Assembly: GCA_026225235.1 (NCBI GenBank)
Contig: JAMFSK010000095.1
Coordinates: 1-64,000 of the forward strand
From: Burkholderiales bacterium
Lineage (GTDB): Bacteria; Pseudomonadota; Gammaproteobacteria; Burkholderiales; Burkholderiaceae
Reading direction: 5' to 3'
Length of the DNA stretch: 64,000 bases
Shown: in pieces, positions 54,782-64,000 of the stretch
Position numbering within the stretch: position 1 is the stretch's first letter
Layout: every line of letters begins with the position of its first letter
Program-made: the position numbers and the translations under genes
The notes under the pieces: generated by a model
The model's database searches: none
Told to the model about the DNA's origin: nothing
Seen by the model: only the letters and a program-made list of their open reading frames with translations

Positions 54782-55211
54782 TCTGATTCCCAATATGAGC
54801 AGCCACATTGCCACATTGCGATTCTAAGCGGGACATCACAGACCGCAACGGTTCGCAATGGAGGCGGGCAATCCGTTTCACTACGACGCATGGCTGCGGC
54901 TTTGACAGGGCTTGATTTTCGCAGCACTAGCTGAAAACGAAAAACACTTTTTCCAGTTATGTCGGTTATTCAAGAGCCTGACGGCGACTTGGCAAATTTC
55001 GTTCACTCATTGGCCCAATACCTACTGACTCTCGACTTTATAAGTACCGTCTATCGCAGAGAATTAATGCATCCGCGGCGTACCTGCGACGGTGCAACGG
55101 TTCGGCTTTCTCGCTGGCCGATTGGGCAGGACTACGAGCCGGGCACTTCCGGAAGTGCCAGAAATTTTCGGGCGCGATGCGTCCTTGAACATCATTAGGT
55201 ACCGAACTGCT
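54782..55211. promoter_or_regulatory. divergent promoter region of LysR and efflux operon
   Basis: About 430 bases, no gene. TTTATAAGTACC near 55035 looks like a -10 region for the rightward operon. The stretch TTTTCGCAGCACTAGCTGAAAA at about 54916-54937 is a loose inverted repeat that could be a LysR site. Both readings are tentative. Confidence 0.4.
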
Positions 55212-56888
55212 ATGACTACCGGCAGCGCATCAAGAACCGGAACGCAAGCGCCGCCGATCGAACAGTCTTCGGCTTCGGCTTCAGCTTCGGCGCCAGCACC
55301 GAAACCAGCACCGAAACCGACTTCCGTTCAGGAAGGAGGTGCTCTCGTGCAACCCAAGCCCGCACAGGCTCCACTCACGCTTCGTCTTACCGTCGGTTTG
55401 CTTGGAATGCTGCTTGCGTCATTGTTGGCCATTCTCAACGAACAGGTCACAGCCTTGGCGTTGCCCGACATTCAGGGTGCCCTCTCGATTGGGCATGACG
55501 ACGGGACCTGGCTGACTACGCTGTTCGAGGCCGCCAATGTCGCGACGATGGTGTTTGCACCGTGGTTTGGGATTACCTTCACGCTCAAGCGCTTTACGAT
55601 CGGCGCCGTGATCGCAACGATGTTCTTCGGGTTCCTGTGCCCGCTTGCCCCAAGCCTGCATGCGCTCTATCTGGTGCGTGTGCTGCAGGGAGTCGCCGGT
55701 GGTTGTCTTCCTCCGATGTTGATCATCGTAGCGCTGCGCTATCTGCCGCCGAGAGTGAAGCTATACGGGCTCGCCGGCTACGCGCTCACCGCAACATTTG
55801 GCCCGTCGCTTGGGACGCCGCTCGCCGCATTGTGGACCGAGTACGTCAGCTGGCGCATGGCCTTTTGGCAGATCGTGCCCCTTGGCCTGCTGAGTTGCGT
55901 TGCGATCCAGCAAGGGCTGCCGTCGGATCCGCTCAAACTCGAACGGTTCGGTTCGTTCAACTGGACCGGATTTCTCACGGGTTTTCCGGCTGTCGCCATG
56001 CTGGTCATCGGCCTTCTACAAGGCGACCGTCTCGACTGGCTGAGTTCGGATTTCATCCGCGTGATGTTGGGTGGGGGGATGCTATTGATCGTCGTCTTTC
56101 TCTGCAACGAGTGGTTTCATCCGCTGCCCTTTTTCAAGCTCCAGCTGCTTGAGCGCAGGAACTTCGCACACGGTCTTTCGACACTCGTAGGCGCGGTGAT
56201 CCTGCTCGTCGGTGTCGCCGCAATACCGGGCCAATACCTTGCCAGGATTCATGGTTACAGGCCGCTGCAAACGGCGCCCCTCTCGTTGCTGGTTGCACTC
56301 CCGCTTCTGATCGTGCTCCCTCTGACGGCTGCCATCATGAATCTGCGGCGGGTCGATCATCGATGGGTCATGACCGTGGGCCTGTCTCTCATGGTCGCGA
56401 CCTGCCTGATGGGTAGCTTCATGACGTCCGAGTGGATTCGCGACAATTTCTACTGGCTGCAGTCCTTGCAAATCCTCGCGCAACCCATGGTGATCCTGGC
56501 CATCCTGATGGGCGTCACCACAGGGCTTCCGCCGACAGAAGGTCCCTTTGCTTCGGCGATGTTCAACTCGGTCAAGTCGTTTTCCGCGGCGATCGCCACG
56601 GCGCTCATCGAGGGCCTAGGGACAGACCGCGAACGTCTTCATTCGAACATGCTGGTGGACCACCTGGGTAACCACGCGCTTGTGGCCAGCCAGAGTATCG
56701 ATGCCACTCACAGTCTCGGTGAACTTGCCCACCGGATCCACGAGCAGGCAGTGGTGCTGACCTCGGCCGATCTCTATCGCGTGATGGCGTGCATTGCCAT
56801 CGCCTTTCTCTTCCTAGTGCCGGTGTTACCCGTCCGTATTTACCCACCCTGGTGCACTACGCCGCCCGCTCCCACTAAGGGACGATAA
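55212..56888 (+). CDS. DHA2-family MFS exporter (EmrB-like)
   Basis: About 558 residues. An N-terminal region of about 50 residues rich in Ala, Ser, Pro and Lys (SASASASAPAPKPAPKPTS) precedes 14 membrane segments. The DHA2 marks are LNEQVTALALPDIQGAL in helix 1 and the motif C-like TATFGPSLGTPLAALWTE. The start ATG 55212 is uncertain because its ribosome site is weak. First gene of a second three-gene pump, 2 bases before the adaptor gene. Confidence 0.9.
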   Translation: MTTGSASRTGTQAPPIEQSSASASASAPAPKPAPKPTSVQEGGALVQPKPAQAPLTLRLTVGLLGMLLASLLAILNEQVTALALPDIQGALSIGHDDGTWLTTLFEAANVATMVFAPWFGITFTLKRFTIGAVIATMFFGFLCPLAPSLHALYLVRVLQGVAGGCLPPMLIIVALRYLPPRVKLYGLAGYALTATFGPSLGTPLAALWTEYVSWRMAFWQIVPLGLLSCVAIQQGLPSDPLKLERFGSFNWTGFLTGFPAVAMLVIGLLQGDRLDWLSSDFIRVMLGGGMLLIVVFLCNEWFHPLPFFKLQLLERRNFAHGLSTLVGAVILLVGVAAIPGQYLARIHGYRPLQTAPLSLLVALPLLIVLPLTAAIMNLRRVDHRWVMTVGLSLMVATCLMGSFMTSEWIRDNFYWLQSLQILAQPMVILAILMGVTTGLPPTEGPFASAMFNSVKSFSAAIATALIEGLGTDRERLHSNMLVDHLGNHALVASQSIDATHSLGELAHRIHEQAVVLTSADLYRVMACIAIAFLFLVPVLPVRIYPPWCTTPPAPTKGR

Positions 56889-56890
56889 AA

Positions 56891-57967
56891 ATGTCATCCG
56901 ATACTCAAACTCCTCTCAAAATAATTCGCATTGTCGCAGTGGTCGTCGTGGTCGGCATCGGCGTATGGGCTTGCTCGACCATGGTGGGCAGTTCGAATAG
57001 CGAATCCACGAACGACGCCTATGTCGAGGCGGATTTCACACTTGTGGCGCCTCGCATCGCTGGCCAGATCTCAGACGTCTTTGTCGACGACAACCAGTTG
57101 GTGAAAGCGGGGCAATTGCTGGTGCGTATCGACGACCGCGATTTCCGGGCCGCGTTGATGAGCGCGCAAGCCGATGTCGGCGCAGCCAAGGCATCGGTCG
57201 CGAACTTCGACGCCGAAATTGCGCGGCAGCCGTCGCTGGTCGAACAGGCGCAGGCGACGCTTCGATCCGACGACGCCGCGCTCGAGTTTGCGCGGGCCAA
57301 CGCTTCGCGATACCAGAATCTTTCAGACGCGGGCGCGGGAACGACGCAGGAGCAACAGCACGCCGCGAGTTCGCTCGCCGAGCAACTGGCGCAGCAGGCC
57401 CACGACCGGGCCGCGTTGACGACAACGCAACAGAACCTGGACGTCCTTCGTACCCAGCGCGACAAGACGGCCAGCGCGCTGGCTCGTGCGGAGGCGGCAC
57501 TCGAGCAGGCAAAACTCAATCTGTCCTATACCGAGATTCACGCGCCAGTCGATGGCAAGGTCGGGCGGCGCTCGGCCCGGGTTGGCGCATTCGTGACGCC
57601 CGGCGCACCGGTGCTGGCGATCGTGCCGCTTTCCGAAGCTTATGTCGTCGCGAACTTCCAGGAAAACCAGATCACCAACATGCGGCCCGGCGAAAGCGTA
57701 CGCATCAAAGTCGACAGCTTTCCCGGCGTCGTGATTCAGGGCCATGTGAACAGTCTTGCTCCTGCCACGGGCCTGAGTTTCGCTCCCATCGCTCCCGACA
57801 ACGCGACGGGCAACTTCACCAAGGTCGTGCAGCGTGTGCCGGTCAAGATTAGCATCGATCATGGGCAACAGGCAACGTCTTCACTGAGTGTCGGCCTTTC
57901 AGTTGAAGCGGAAGTGGCCGTGAGTCAGCATGGCGACCCGTCTTCCGCGGGAGCAGATCGAAAATGA
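56891..57967 (+). CDS. EmrA-family membrane-fusion protein
   Basis: About 358 residues. One membrane segment (IIRIVAVVVVVGIGVWACS, about 10-30) is followed by the lipoyl half-motifs APRIAGQISDVFVDDNQLVK and APVDGKVGRRSARVGAFVTP, an Ala/Gln-rich coiled-coil hairpin between them, and the barrel domain around YVVANFQENQITNM. It is the periplasmic adaptor of the second pump. Starts 2 bases after the MFS stop and overlaps the next gene by 4 bases. Confidence 0.94.
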   Translation: MSSDTQTPLKIIRIVAVVVVVGIGVWACSTMVGSSNSESTNDAYVEADFTLVAPRIAGQISDVFVDDNQLVKAGQLLVRIDDRDFRAALMSAQADVGAAKASVANFDAEIARQPSLVEQAQATLRSDDAALEFARANASRYQNLSDAGAGTTQEQQHAASSLAEQLAQQAHDRAALTTTQQNLDVLRTQRDKTASALARAEAALEQAKLNLSYTEIHAPVDGKVGRRSARVGAFVTPGAPVLAIVPLSEAYVVANFQENQITNMRPGESVRIKVDSFPGVVIQGHVNSLAPATGLSFAPIAPDNATGNFTKVVQRVPVKISIDHGQQATSSLSVGLSVEAEVAVSQHGDPSSAGADRK

Positions 57968-59502
57968 ATCCCAGCGAGTTTCCCCTCCGCGCGCTGACAC
58001 TGACGCTACTGGCGTGCGCTGCCATGACGGGCTGCACCGTCGGGCCGGACTTCGAACGTCCGACGTCATCCACACCTGATGTCTTTGATCGCACTCAGGC
58101 GGGACAGGCGCCGAGCAAGGCCGTCGAATCCGGTTTCACCCCGGATTGGTGGACGTTGTTCAACGACCCAATGCTGAACTCGCTCGAAAAGCAGCTTGCC
58201 GATGCGAATCTCGACGTTGCTGCAGCGTCAGCGCGCCTGTGGCAAAGCCGTGCTGAACAACGCGTGGCCGGTGCGGCCGAGTTGCCTACGCTCGACGGGG
58301 CGGCTTCGTATGACCGCGAGCGGGGAAGCGAAACCGGCATTCTGTCGCTTCTTGGCGTCACCCCGACGCAAACGCAATCGCAATCCGCGTCGGGTGCCGC
58401 CCCGTTCGGCGTAGCGGCATTGCCGGGCGCCCAAGGCTCGCCTGCCTACAACCTCTATCAAGCCGGCTTCGACGCGTCGTGGGAGGTCGATATCTGGGGC
58501 CGAGTCCGGCGCAGCGTTGAAGCCGCGGGCGCGCTGGAACAAGCTTCTTACGAAGACCGAAGCTCGGTGCTGTTGTCGGCCCGTGCCGAACTCGCGCGAG
58601 ACTATATCGAGTTGCGTGATACGCAGTCGCTGCTCCGGATCGTGGGACAGAACCTCGAAATCGCCCGAAACACATTGAATCTCACGCAAGTTCGGGCGCA
58701 CGAAGGGGTAACGACCGACCTGGATGTGGCCAACGCATCGGCACAAGTGGCGTCGATCGAAAGTCTGGTTCCGACGCTCGAATCCCAGCAGGAAACCTCG
58801 ATCAATGCAATCGGCGTCCTGCTCGCGCAGGAACCCGGCGCATTGCGGGAAACGCTTGGCGATCCGCATGACGTTCCCGAGCTTCCTCAACAGGTGCCCA
58901 TCGGATTCCCGTCCGAGCTCGTACAGCGCAGACCCGATATCAGAAAGGCAGAGGCCGAGTTGCATGCAGCCACCGCGTCGATCGGCATGGCCAAGGCCGA
59001 CTTCTATCCACGCATCTCGCTTAACGGGACCGCGGGGTTCCAGAGCCTTCAACTTTCGAACCTCGCAGACTGGGCGTCCGGGCAGTTTGTGGTGGGCCCC
59101 TCGGTTACGATGCCGATCTTCGAGGGCGGACGCCTCAAGGGCACGCTGCACCTGCGCGAGGCGCAGCAGCAGGAGGCCGCGATCGTCTATAAACGCACGG
59201 TGCTCGAGGCCTGGCGCGAGGTAGACGATGCACTGGTCGTCTACGATGCCGAGCAGCGGCGACGCGATCATCTGACGGCGGTGGTGAGTCTGAACCAGCG
59301 TGCGCTCGGCGTGGCGCAGCAACGCTACAAGGCCGGGGCAATCGACTACCTCGATGTGCTGAACGTGCAGAAGCAACTGCTCGAGGCCCAGAGCAATCTT
59401 GAGCAAAGCAAGGCGACCGCCGCTACGAATCTCATCACCCTGTGTAAGGTATTGGGCGGCGGGTGGGAATCGACGTATGCCGACCAATATGGTTCTCGTT
59501 GA
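57964..59502 (+). CDS. efflux outer-membrane lipoprotein (NodT/OprM type)
   Basis: About 512 residues. The signal peptide ends in a lipobox, CAAMTGC, with Cys24 lipidated, then TVGPDFERP. The OEP repeat signature is ELVQRRPDIRKAEAELHAAT and a second one near YKAGAIDYLDVLNVQKQLLE. It is the outer-membrane channel of the second pump. ATG 57964 overlaps the adaptor stop in ATGA. Gene order here is MFS-adaptor-channel, while the first pump is adaptor-MFS-channel. Confidence 0.95.
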   Translation: MNPSEFPLRALTLTLLACAAMTGCTVGPDFERPTSSTPDVFDRTQAGQAPSKAVESGFTPDWWTLFNDPMLNSLEKQLADANLDVAAASARLWQSRAEQRVAGAAELPTLDGAASYDRERGSETGILSLLGVTPTQTQSQSASGAAPFGVAALPGAQGSPAYNLYQAGFDASWEVDIWGRVRRSVEAAGALEQASYEDRSSVLLSARAELARDYIELRDTQSLLRIVGQNLEIARNTLNLTQVRAHEGVTTDLDVANASAQVASIESLVPTLESQQETSINAIGVLLAQEPGALRETLGDPHDVPELPQQVPIGFPSELVQRRPDIRKAEAELHAATASIGMAKADFYPRISLNGTAGFQSLQLSNLADWASGQFVVGPSVTMPIFEGGRLKGTLHLREAQQQEAAIVYKRTVLEAWREVDDALVVYDAEQRRRDHLTAVVSLNQRALGVAQQRYKAGAIDYLDVLNVQKQLLEAQSNLEQSKATAATNLITLCKVLGGGWESTYADQYGSR

Positions 59503-59575
59503 TAGGGTGGCCGGCGCCGAAGTGGATGGGCTTAGGTGTGCCACCCTCAATTCTTTCACTTGAGAGGAACGTGAC

Positions 59576-60250
59576 ATGAGCAATACACAGATGCGCGCAG
59601 ACACCCTGACGACGAGCGGGGGAGAACAGGGCGTCGACATGAAGTTCGAGATCGTCGTTGTCCCCGTTTCGGATGTCGACCGGGCGAAGCAGTTCTACAC
59701 GAGTCTGGGCTGGAAGCTCGACGTTGATATTGTGAAGGACGACGGATTTCGGGTGGTTCATTTCACGCCTGCAGGCTCTCAATGCTCGGTGCTCTTCGGC
59801 ACGGGTGTCACGACGCAAGCGCCGGGTTCGATGCAAGGGCTGCATCTCATCGTGTCTGATGTAGAAAAGGCACGAGCTGTTCTCGTCGATCGGGGCATCG
59901 AGGTCAGCGAAGTCTTCCACGACGCTGGGGGACTGTTTCACCACGCCGGCACAGAGGGACGCGTGAACGGCGCACACCCTAAGCGCTCGAGCTATGGATC
60001 CTTTGCCTCATTCAGCGATCCGGATGGAAACGGCTGGGTCTTTCAGGAAGTCACGACACGGCTTCCGGGAAGGGTCCGCGAGCACGACACGACATTCACG
60101 TCGCCGATCGAACTCGCGGGTGCGCTTCGACGAGCTGCGGCCGCGCACGGCGACCACGAGAAACAGACCGGCCAGCGAGACCAAAACTGGGCCGACTGGT
60201 ACGCGGACTATATCTGCCGTGAGCAGGCGGGAACCCCCGCGTCGACATAG
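59576..60250 (+). CDS. VOC (glyoxalase-like) family protein
   Basis: About 224 residues. A single VOC module spans MKFEIVVVPVSDVDRAKQFY to FSDPDGNGWVFQEVTTRLPG, with FASFSDPDGNGWVF as the typical last strand. A C-terminal extension rich in charged residues (HGDHEKQTGQRDQNWADWYA) follows. Substrate is unknown. GAGGAAC precedes ATG 59576; a start at 59639 would remove a 21-residue tail that has no homology I recognise. Confidence 0.9.
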   Translation: MSNTQMRADTLTTSGGEQGVDMKFEIVVVPVSDVDRAKQFYTSLGWKLDVDIVKDDGFRVVHFTPAGSQCSVLFGTGVTTQAPGSMQGLHLIVSDVEKARAVLVDRGIEVSEVFHDAGGLFHHAGTEGRVNGAHPKRSSYGSFASFSDPDGNGWVFQEVTTRLPGRVREHDTTFTSPIELAGALRRAAAAHGDHEKQTGQRDQNWADWYADYICREQAGTPAST

Positions 60251-60327
60251 TCAAACGGGAGGGTGCTCTGTGGCGGCGCAGGAGGGAGACTTCGTTGGAG
60301 AAGCGATCTGCATGGCAGACCCTTCTA

Positions 60328-60471
60328 TCAATGAGACATCGCTGCTTTGACCAGCAGATGGAAAGGGAGCGCAAGCATGCCTGCGCCGAGCACTCCAGCG
60401 CACCAGAGAAGCACTCCCCACTTCAGACGGTAGAGGAAGAGCCGGTTGTTGCCTTCAGTAGATCGGGTCAT
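60328..60471 (-). CDS. DUF2474 / CydX-like small membrane protein
   Basis: 47 residues, read directly from the minus strand: MTRSTEGNNRLFLYRLKWGV, then a hydrophobic segment VLLWCAGVLGAGMLALPFHL and a short tail LVKAAMSH. The LYRLKWGVLLW layout matches DUF2474 proteins, which accompany the bd-type quinol oxidase genes. It begins 19 bases after the cydB stop and has GAAGG upstream. It is likely a small third subunit or stabiliser of the oxidase. Confidence 0.85.
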   Translation of the reverse strand: MTRSTEGNNRLFLYRLKWGVLLWCAGVLGAGMLALPFHLLVKAAMSH

Positions 60472-60490
60472 GCCCACCTTCCGTGTCCGA

Positions 60491-61489
60491 TCACTCATAG
60501 TGGGCACCGTGCCTGACCTTGCCTCGGAACACCCAGTAACCCGCTGTCGTGTAGACCAGAATGATCGGGATGATCACGGCCGCCCCAACCAGCGTAAAGA
60601 TCTGGCTGGAGCGCGGTGCCGCCGCTTCCCAGATCGTCACTGTGTTCGGGATCGCATACGGCCAGATACTCACCAGCAGCCCGATATAGCCCAGCAAAAT
60701 CAGCACTAGTGCCACCACGAAGGGCGCACTGTCGTGCCGCCGTTTGACCGCCCAATACATCATCAACGTCGCGAGCGCCACCAGGACCGGCACCGGATAG
60801 AGCCGGTAACGCAACGATGAGTCGAACCAGCGGGCGGCGACTCGCGCGTCTGTCAGTGGCGTCCAGATGCTGACCACGAGGATGAAGGCGAGGAGCACGA
60901 GCGTCAGTGGCCATACGATGCCGTACAGACGATTCTGCATATCGCCTTCGGTCTTCAACACGAGAAAACACGCACCCAGCAAGGCGTAAGTCGTCATCAG
61001 ACCCATGCCGACGAAGAAGCAAAATGGCGACACCCAGAAGAAAGGGTCACCCGAGAACACACCCTGGGTGACGGGAATACCGTGCAGATACGCGCCGAGA
61101 ATCACGCCCTGAAAGAAGCTGGCACCGGCTGAGCCACAGATGAACGAGAGGCTCCAGAGATTCTTGGTACGGCTCGCTTTCTCACGAAGTTCGAACGAGA
61201 CGCCGCGAAAAATCAGGCACACCAGCATGAACACGATCGGCAAGTAGAGCGCCGAGAGCACGGCCGAATACACGAGTGGAAACACGGCGAGGAGTGCCGC
61301 ACCGCCCAGCACCAGCCAGGTCTCGTTGCCGTCCCAGACCGGGGCAATCGTATGCATCATCAGATCGCGTTCGGCCGTGTCGGGAAAGAACGGAAAGATC
61401 ATCCCGATGCCGAGGTCGAAGCCATCGAGCGCGATATACATAAAAATGCCGAGGGCGATGATGGCTGCCCAAATCACCGTGATGTCCAT
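60491..61489 (-). CDS. cydB: cytochrome bd-type quinol oxidase subunit II
   Basis: About 332 residues with around eight or nine membrane segments. The opening ITVIWAAIIALGIFMYIALDGFDLGIGMIFP and the WDGNETWLVLGGAALLAVFP stretch are classical CydB marks. AGGAGGACACC precedes the ATG. It follows cydA by 73 bases and precedes the DUF2474 gene, so the order is cydA-cydB-DUF2474 on the minus strand. Confidence 0.95.
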   Translation of the reverse strand: MDITVIWAAIIALGIFMYIALDGFDLGIGMIFPFFPDTAERDLMMHTIAPVWDGNETWLVLGGAALLAVFPLVYSAVLSALYLPIVFMLVCLIFRGVSFELREKASRTKNLWSLSFICGSAGASFFQGVILGAYLHGIPVTQGVFSGDPFFWVSPFCFFVGMGLMTTYALLGACFLVLKTEGDMQNRLYGIVWPLTLVLLAFILVVSIWTPLTDARVAARWFDSSLRYRLYPVPVLVALATLMMYWAVKRRHDSAPFVVALVLILLGYIGLLVSIWPYAIPNTVTIWEAAAPRSSQIFTLVGAAVIIPIILVYTTAGYWVFRGKVRHGAHYE

Positions 61490-61562
61490 GGTGTCCTCCT
61501 GAAGATCCGCGGGTGTGGGTGAAGTCGATTCCCAGTGGGCTGGGGAGCAGGCGATGGTGCTG

Positions 61563-62954
61563 TCATTTCACTGCCGCCAGGGGGCGTCGACCTGTGGCGT
61601 CCGCGTCGTGTTCCAGGGAGCGGGTTTGCGCGAGCACGTTCTCGCCCGTCGGACCCATTCCGATCAGCTTGAGGATGTAGTAGATGCCCGTGCCGAATAC
61701 CAGGCAGTAGACCATGATGAAGATCAGCAGCGAGACACCCACACTTTGCTGGGTGACGGGCGAAACCGCGTCGGCAGTCCGCATTACGCCGTACACGACC
61801 CAAGGCTGTCGCCCGGCCTCGGTCGTGATCCAGCCCGCCAGCAGCGAAATGAAACCCGCTGGGCCCATGGCCACCGTCAGACGCTGAAACCAGCGCGCTT
61901 CGAAAATCTGTCCGTGCCGCCGCAGCGCGAGGCCGATCAGCGCAGTCAGGATCATCAGAATGCCGAGACCGGCCATGATTCGGAAGGTCCAGAAGATCAG
62001 CGAAGAATTAGGCCGGTCTTCCTTCGGGAATTCTTTAAGTCCACGAATCTCTCCGTCCCAAGTGTGCGTGAGGATCAGGCTGCCGAGGTGTGGGACTTTG
62101 ATCGCATAGCGGGTGACCTCGGCATTCATGTCCGGAAAGCCGATCAGGTTTAACGAGGTGCCCCCGTGTTCGGTTTCCCAGAGTCCTTCGATGGCCGCGA
62201 TCTTGGCTGGCTGGTACTTGCGGGTGTTCAGGCCATGCTGGTCTCCGACGATCGCCTGGACCGGCGCGAGGATCAGCAGCAGCCAGAGTGCCATCGAGTA
62301 CATGGTCTTGACCGCGGGGTCGCGCCGACCTTTGAGAAGATGCCATCCGCCAGTCGCAGCCACCACCAGCGCTGCGACCAGGAACGCCGCGATCGTCATA
62401 TGGGCGAGCCGATAGGGGAACGATGGGTTGAAGATGATCTTGAACCAGTCGACGGGCACCACATGTCCATCCGCGATCGTGAAGCCCTGCGGCGTCTGCA
62501 TCCAGCTATTTGAAGCAAGGATCCAGAACGTCGACATCAAGGTGCCGAGCGCGACCAGCAGCGTTGCGCCAAAATGGGCGGCGGCCCCGACCTTCTCCCA
62601 CCCGAACAGCGCGATCCCAAGGAAACCGGCTTCCAGAAAGAAGGCCGTCATTACCTCGTAAGACAGTAAGGGACCCGTAATCGGACCCGCGAACTTCGAA
62701 AAGCCAGACCAGTTGGTCCCGAACTCATAGGCCATGACGACCCCCGAGACCACGCCCATGCCGAAGCCGATCGCGAAGATCTTGGCCCAGTATCGGCACA
62801 GATCGCGGTAGTGCGGTTTGCCTGTCTTGAGCCACGCAAACTCGAGCACCGCGAGAAAACTCGCGAGGCCGATGCTCAGCGCCGGAAAGATGATGTGGAA
62901 CGAGACGGTGAATGCGAATTGCATCCGGGACAGGTCCAGTGCGCTTGGATCCAT
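61563..62954 (-). CDS. cydA: cytochrome bd-type (CIO-like) quinol oxidase subunit I
   Basis: About 463 residues. His20 in VSFHIIFPALSIG is the axial haem ligand. The GRQPWVVYGVMRTADAVSP motif near the Q-loop end is conserved. The loop between these is short, as in the cyanide-insensitive (CioA) branch rather than long-Q-loop E. coli CydA. It oxidises ubiquinol and reduces oxygen in the inner membrane. ATG 62954, preceded by GAGG, is preferred over a longer frame to 62996. Confidence 0.93.
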   Translation of the reverse strand: MDPSALDLSRMQFAFTVSFHIIFPALSIGLASFLAVLEFAWLKTGKPHYRDLCRYWAKIFAIGFGMGVVSGVVMAYEFGTNWSGFSKFAGPITGPLLSYEVMTAFFLEAGFLGIALFGWEKVGAAAHFGATLLVALGTLMSTFWILASNSWMQTPQGFTIADGHVVPVDWFKIIFNPSFPYRLAHMTIAAFLVAALVVAATGGWHLLKGRRDPAVKTMYSMALWLLLILAPVQAIVGDQHGLNTRKYQPAKIAAIEGLWETEHGGTSLNLIGFPDMNAEVTRYAIKVPHLGSLILTHTWDGEIRGLKEFPKEDRPNSSLIFWTFRIMAGLGILMILTALIGLALRRHGQIFEARWFQRLTVAMGPAGFISLLAGWITTEAGRQPWVVYGVMRTADAVSPVTQQSVGVSLLIFIMVYCLVFGTGIYYILKLIGMGPTGENVLAQTRSLEHDADATGRRPLAAVK

Positions 62955-63213
62955 TTTTTTGTGCCTCTGCGAATATATTAGCCCGCAAAGTATCACGCAC
63001 GGCTCCTCTCGTCAGACCGACATTGCTAAGCGAATCTGACACTGTCCCGACGGTTTAGAAGGAGGGCAACCTTGAGCGCGAAGTCCTGCAAGCGCAATGG
63101 CGATTCAAGGCAATTAAGCACGCTTCACCCAGGTTGATCTGCAGCCGAGATTGCGGTGTGGCAAGCTTATCGATCCCCATTTCCCGGCGACCCAGTCGCC
63201 AAGGAGCCTGTCG

Positions 63214-64000
63214 ATGAGCAAGATCACCGTTCGGCCGTCTGTCGAGAGCAACGTCATTACCGCGCTGTCTGGGTACCAATTGCTGGAGAACTCGCTCCTC
63301 AACAAGGGCACCTCGTTTTCCGAAGAGGAGCGCGATGTGTTTGGCCTCCATGGCCTGCTTCCTCCCACGATTGGGACGCTCGAGGAACAGGTATCTCGCC
63401 GCTTGCAAGTGCTGCGCGACTTCTCGACGGATATTGAGCGATATGCCTTCCTGAGAGATTTGCAGGACACCAATGAGACGCTGTTTTTCTCGCTGCTGGT
63501 TCAAAACTTAGAGGAGTTGCTGCCCATCGTCTATACGCCGACAGTGGGCGCAGGATGCGAGCAGTTCAGTCGGCTCTATCGCAAACCCCGCGGCCTCTTT
63601 TTAAGTCCTCCGCATGCTCATCGGATTGAATCGATTCTGGCTCATCCCCGCTTTGACGGAGTAGAAGTCATCGTTGTCACGGACGGCGAGCGAATCCTGG
63701 GGCTAGGCGACCAGGGTGCGGGTGGGATGGGCATTCCGATCGGGAAGTTGGCCCTCTACGTGGGGTGCGGCGGTCTTCATCCGGCGACGACACTGCCTAT
63801 CATGCTGGATGTTGGCACCGACAACCCGGTTTGTCTGGACGACCCACTTTATGTGGGTTGGCGTCATGAGCGGCTGCGCGGACAGGAATACGACGACTTC
63901 GTTGAACAGTTCGTTTCGGCCGTTATCAAGCGCTGGCCGCACGTGTTGTTGCAGTGGGAAGACTTTGCCAAGAGCAATGCCACCCGCATGCTGGAGCGCT
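63214..64000 (+). CDS. maeA: NAD-dependent malic enzyme (5' part)
   Basis: The first 262 codons of a malic enzyme, cut by the window edge. [20 protein letters not shown], then the catalytic-domain motif [40 protein letters not shown] (with the conserved Asp and Gly residues) and [19 protein letters not shown] match the long SfcA/MaeA type. It oxidatively decarboxylates malate to pyruvate. AAGGAG precedes ATG 63214. Divergent from the quinol oxidase operon. Confidence 0.93.
   Translation, partial: MSKITVRPSVESNVITALSGYQLLENSLLNKGTSFSEEERDVFGLHGLLPPTIGTLEEQVSRRLQVLRDFSTDIERYAFLRDLQDTNETLFFSLLVQNLEELLPIVYTPTVGAGCEQFSRLYRKPRGLFLSPPHAHRIESILAHPRFDGVEVIVVTDGERILGLGDQGAGGMGIPIGKLALYVGCGGLHPATTLPIMLDVGTDNPVCLDDPLYVGWRHERLRGQEYDDFVEQFVSAVIKRWPHVLLQWEDFAKSNATRMLER

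Noticed and set aside
62955-63213. Anr/Fnr box before the quinol oxidase operon
   Set aside because: No TTGAT-N4-ATCAA match could be found in the divergent gap, so oxygen-dependent control is not claimed.
1-64000. CRISPR arrays, tRNA or rRNA genes, complete insertion sequences
   Set aside because: I looked for repeat-spacer patterns, cloverleaf-like stems and transposase proteins with terminal repeats and found none convincing.

Overview
The window looks like a stretch of a secondary replicon of a GC-rich beta-proteobacterium of the Burkholderiaceae (Paraburkholderia/Caballeronia/Burkholderia type). This is inferred from the Gram-negative porin, a DUF3331 protein, many LysR, AraC and GlxA-type regulators, NodT-type efflux lipoproteins and the general protein resemblance. 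I saw no rRNA, tRNA, CRISPR array, complete insertion sequence or replication origin. The only clear gene debris is a metE fragment near 15.7 kb.

Layout. 0-8.4 kb: the end of an unknown gene, an EamA exporter, a DUF2867 gene, a tripartite EmrA/EmrB/OprM-type efflux operon with a divergent TetR regulator and a palindromic operator, then a secreted cupin and an MDR oxidoreductase. 8.7-15.5 kb: an AraC regulator and an acyl-CoA catabolic set (SDR hydroxyacyl-CoA dehydrogenase, AMP-dependent ligase, thiolase, MFS importer). 15.5-20.2 kb: a metE remnant, a GlxA-type regulator, a Nit1-like nitrilase, a divergent MarR regulator, a secreted muconolactone-isomerase-like protein and an NmrA protein. 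Two copies of one palindrome tie the MarR gene to the secreted-protein gene. 20.4-27.1 kb: a porin, then a leftward run catB-catC-catA (catechol ortho-cleavage) followed at short spacing by two overlapping dynamin-like GTPase genes. An ATAC-N7-GTAT box, the CatM/BenM recognition form, lies upstream of catB.

27.2-37.3 kb: a lipoprotein, a uracil-DNA glycosylase-like protein, an exported crotonase, a TetR/SDR divergent pair, a GlxA-type AraC regulator, an HMA-like small protein, a stand-alone 2-oxoglutarate dehydrogenase E1 (no sucB or lpd nearby), an Hsp31/DJ-1-type protein and a DUF1330 protein. 37.6-48.1 kb: signalling genes: a FixJ-like response regulator, a LysR, a giant protein (about 1834 residues) with kinase-like, AAA, GAF, PAS and histidine-kinase domains, a periplasmic-type epoxide hydrolase, DUF3331, and a receiver-only protein, with a strong terminator between the last two.

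48.7-54.8 kb: an ArsR-like regulator, an acetolactate-synthase-like enzyme without its small subunit, a DJ-1 domain protein, a second GlxA-type AraC regulator very similar to the one at 31.3-32.3 kb, a Mug DNA glycosylase and a LysR. 55.2-59.5 kb: a second complete MFS/HlyD/OMF efflux operon. 59.6-64 kb: a VOC protein, a bd-type (CIO-like) quinol oxidase operon with a 47-residue DUF2474 membrane protein, and the start of an NAD-malic enzyme.

The theme is uptake and breakdown of aromatic, nitrile and acyl compounds, with drug or solvent efflux and many local regulators. The least explained parts are the tandem GTPases behind the cat genes, the solo sucA-like gene and the giant kinase whose Ser/Thr-kinase motifs are degraded.
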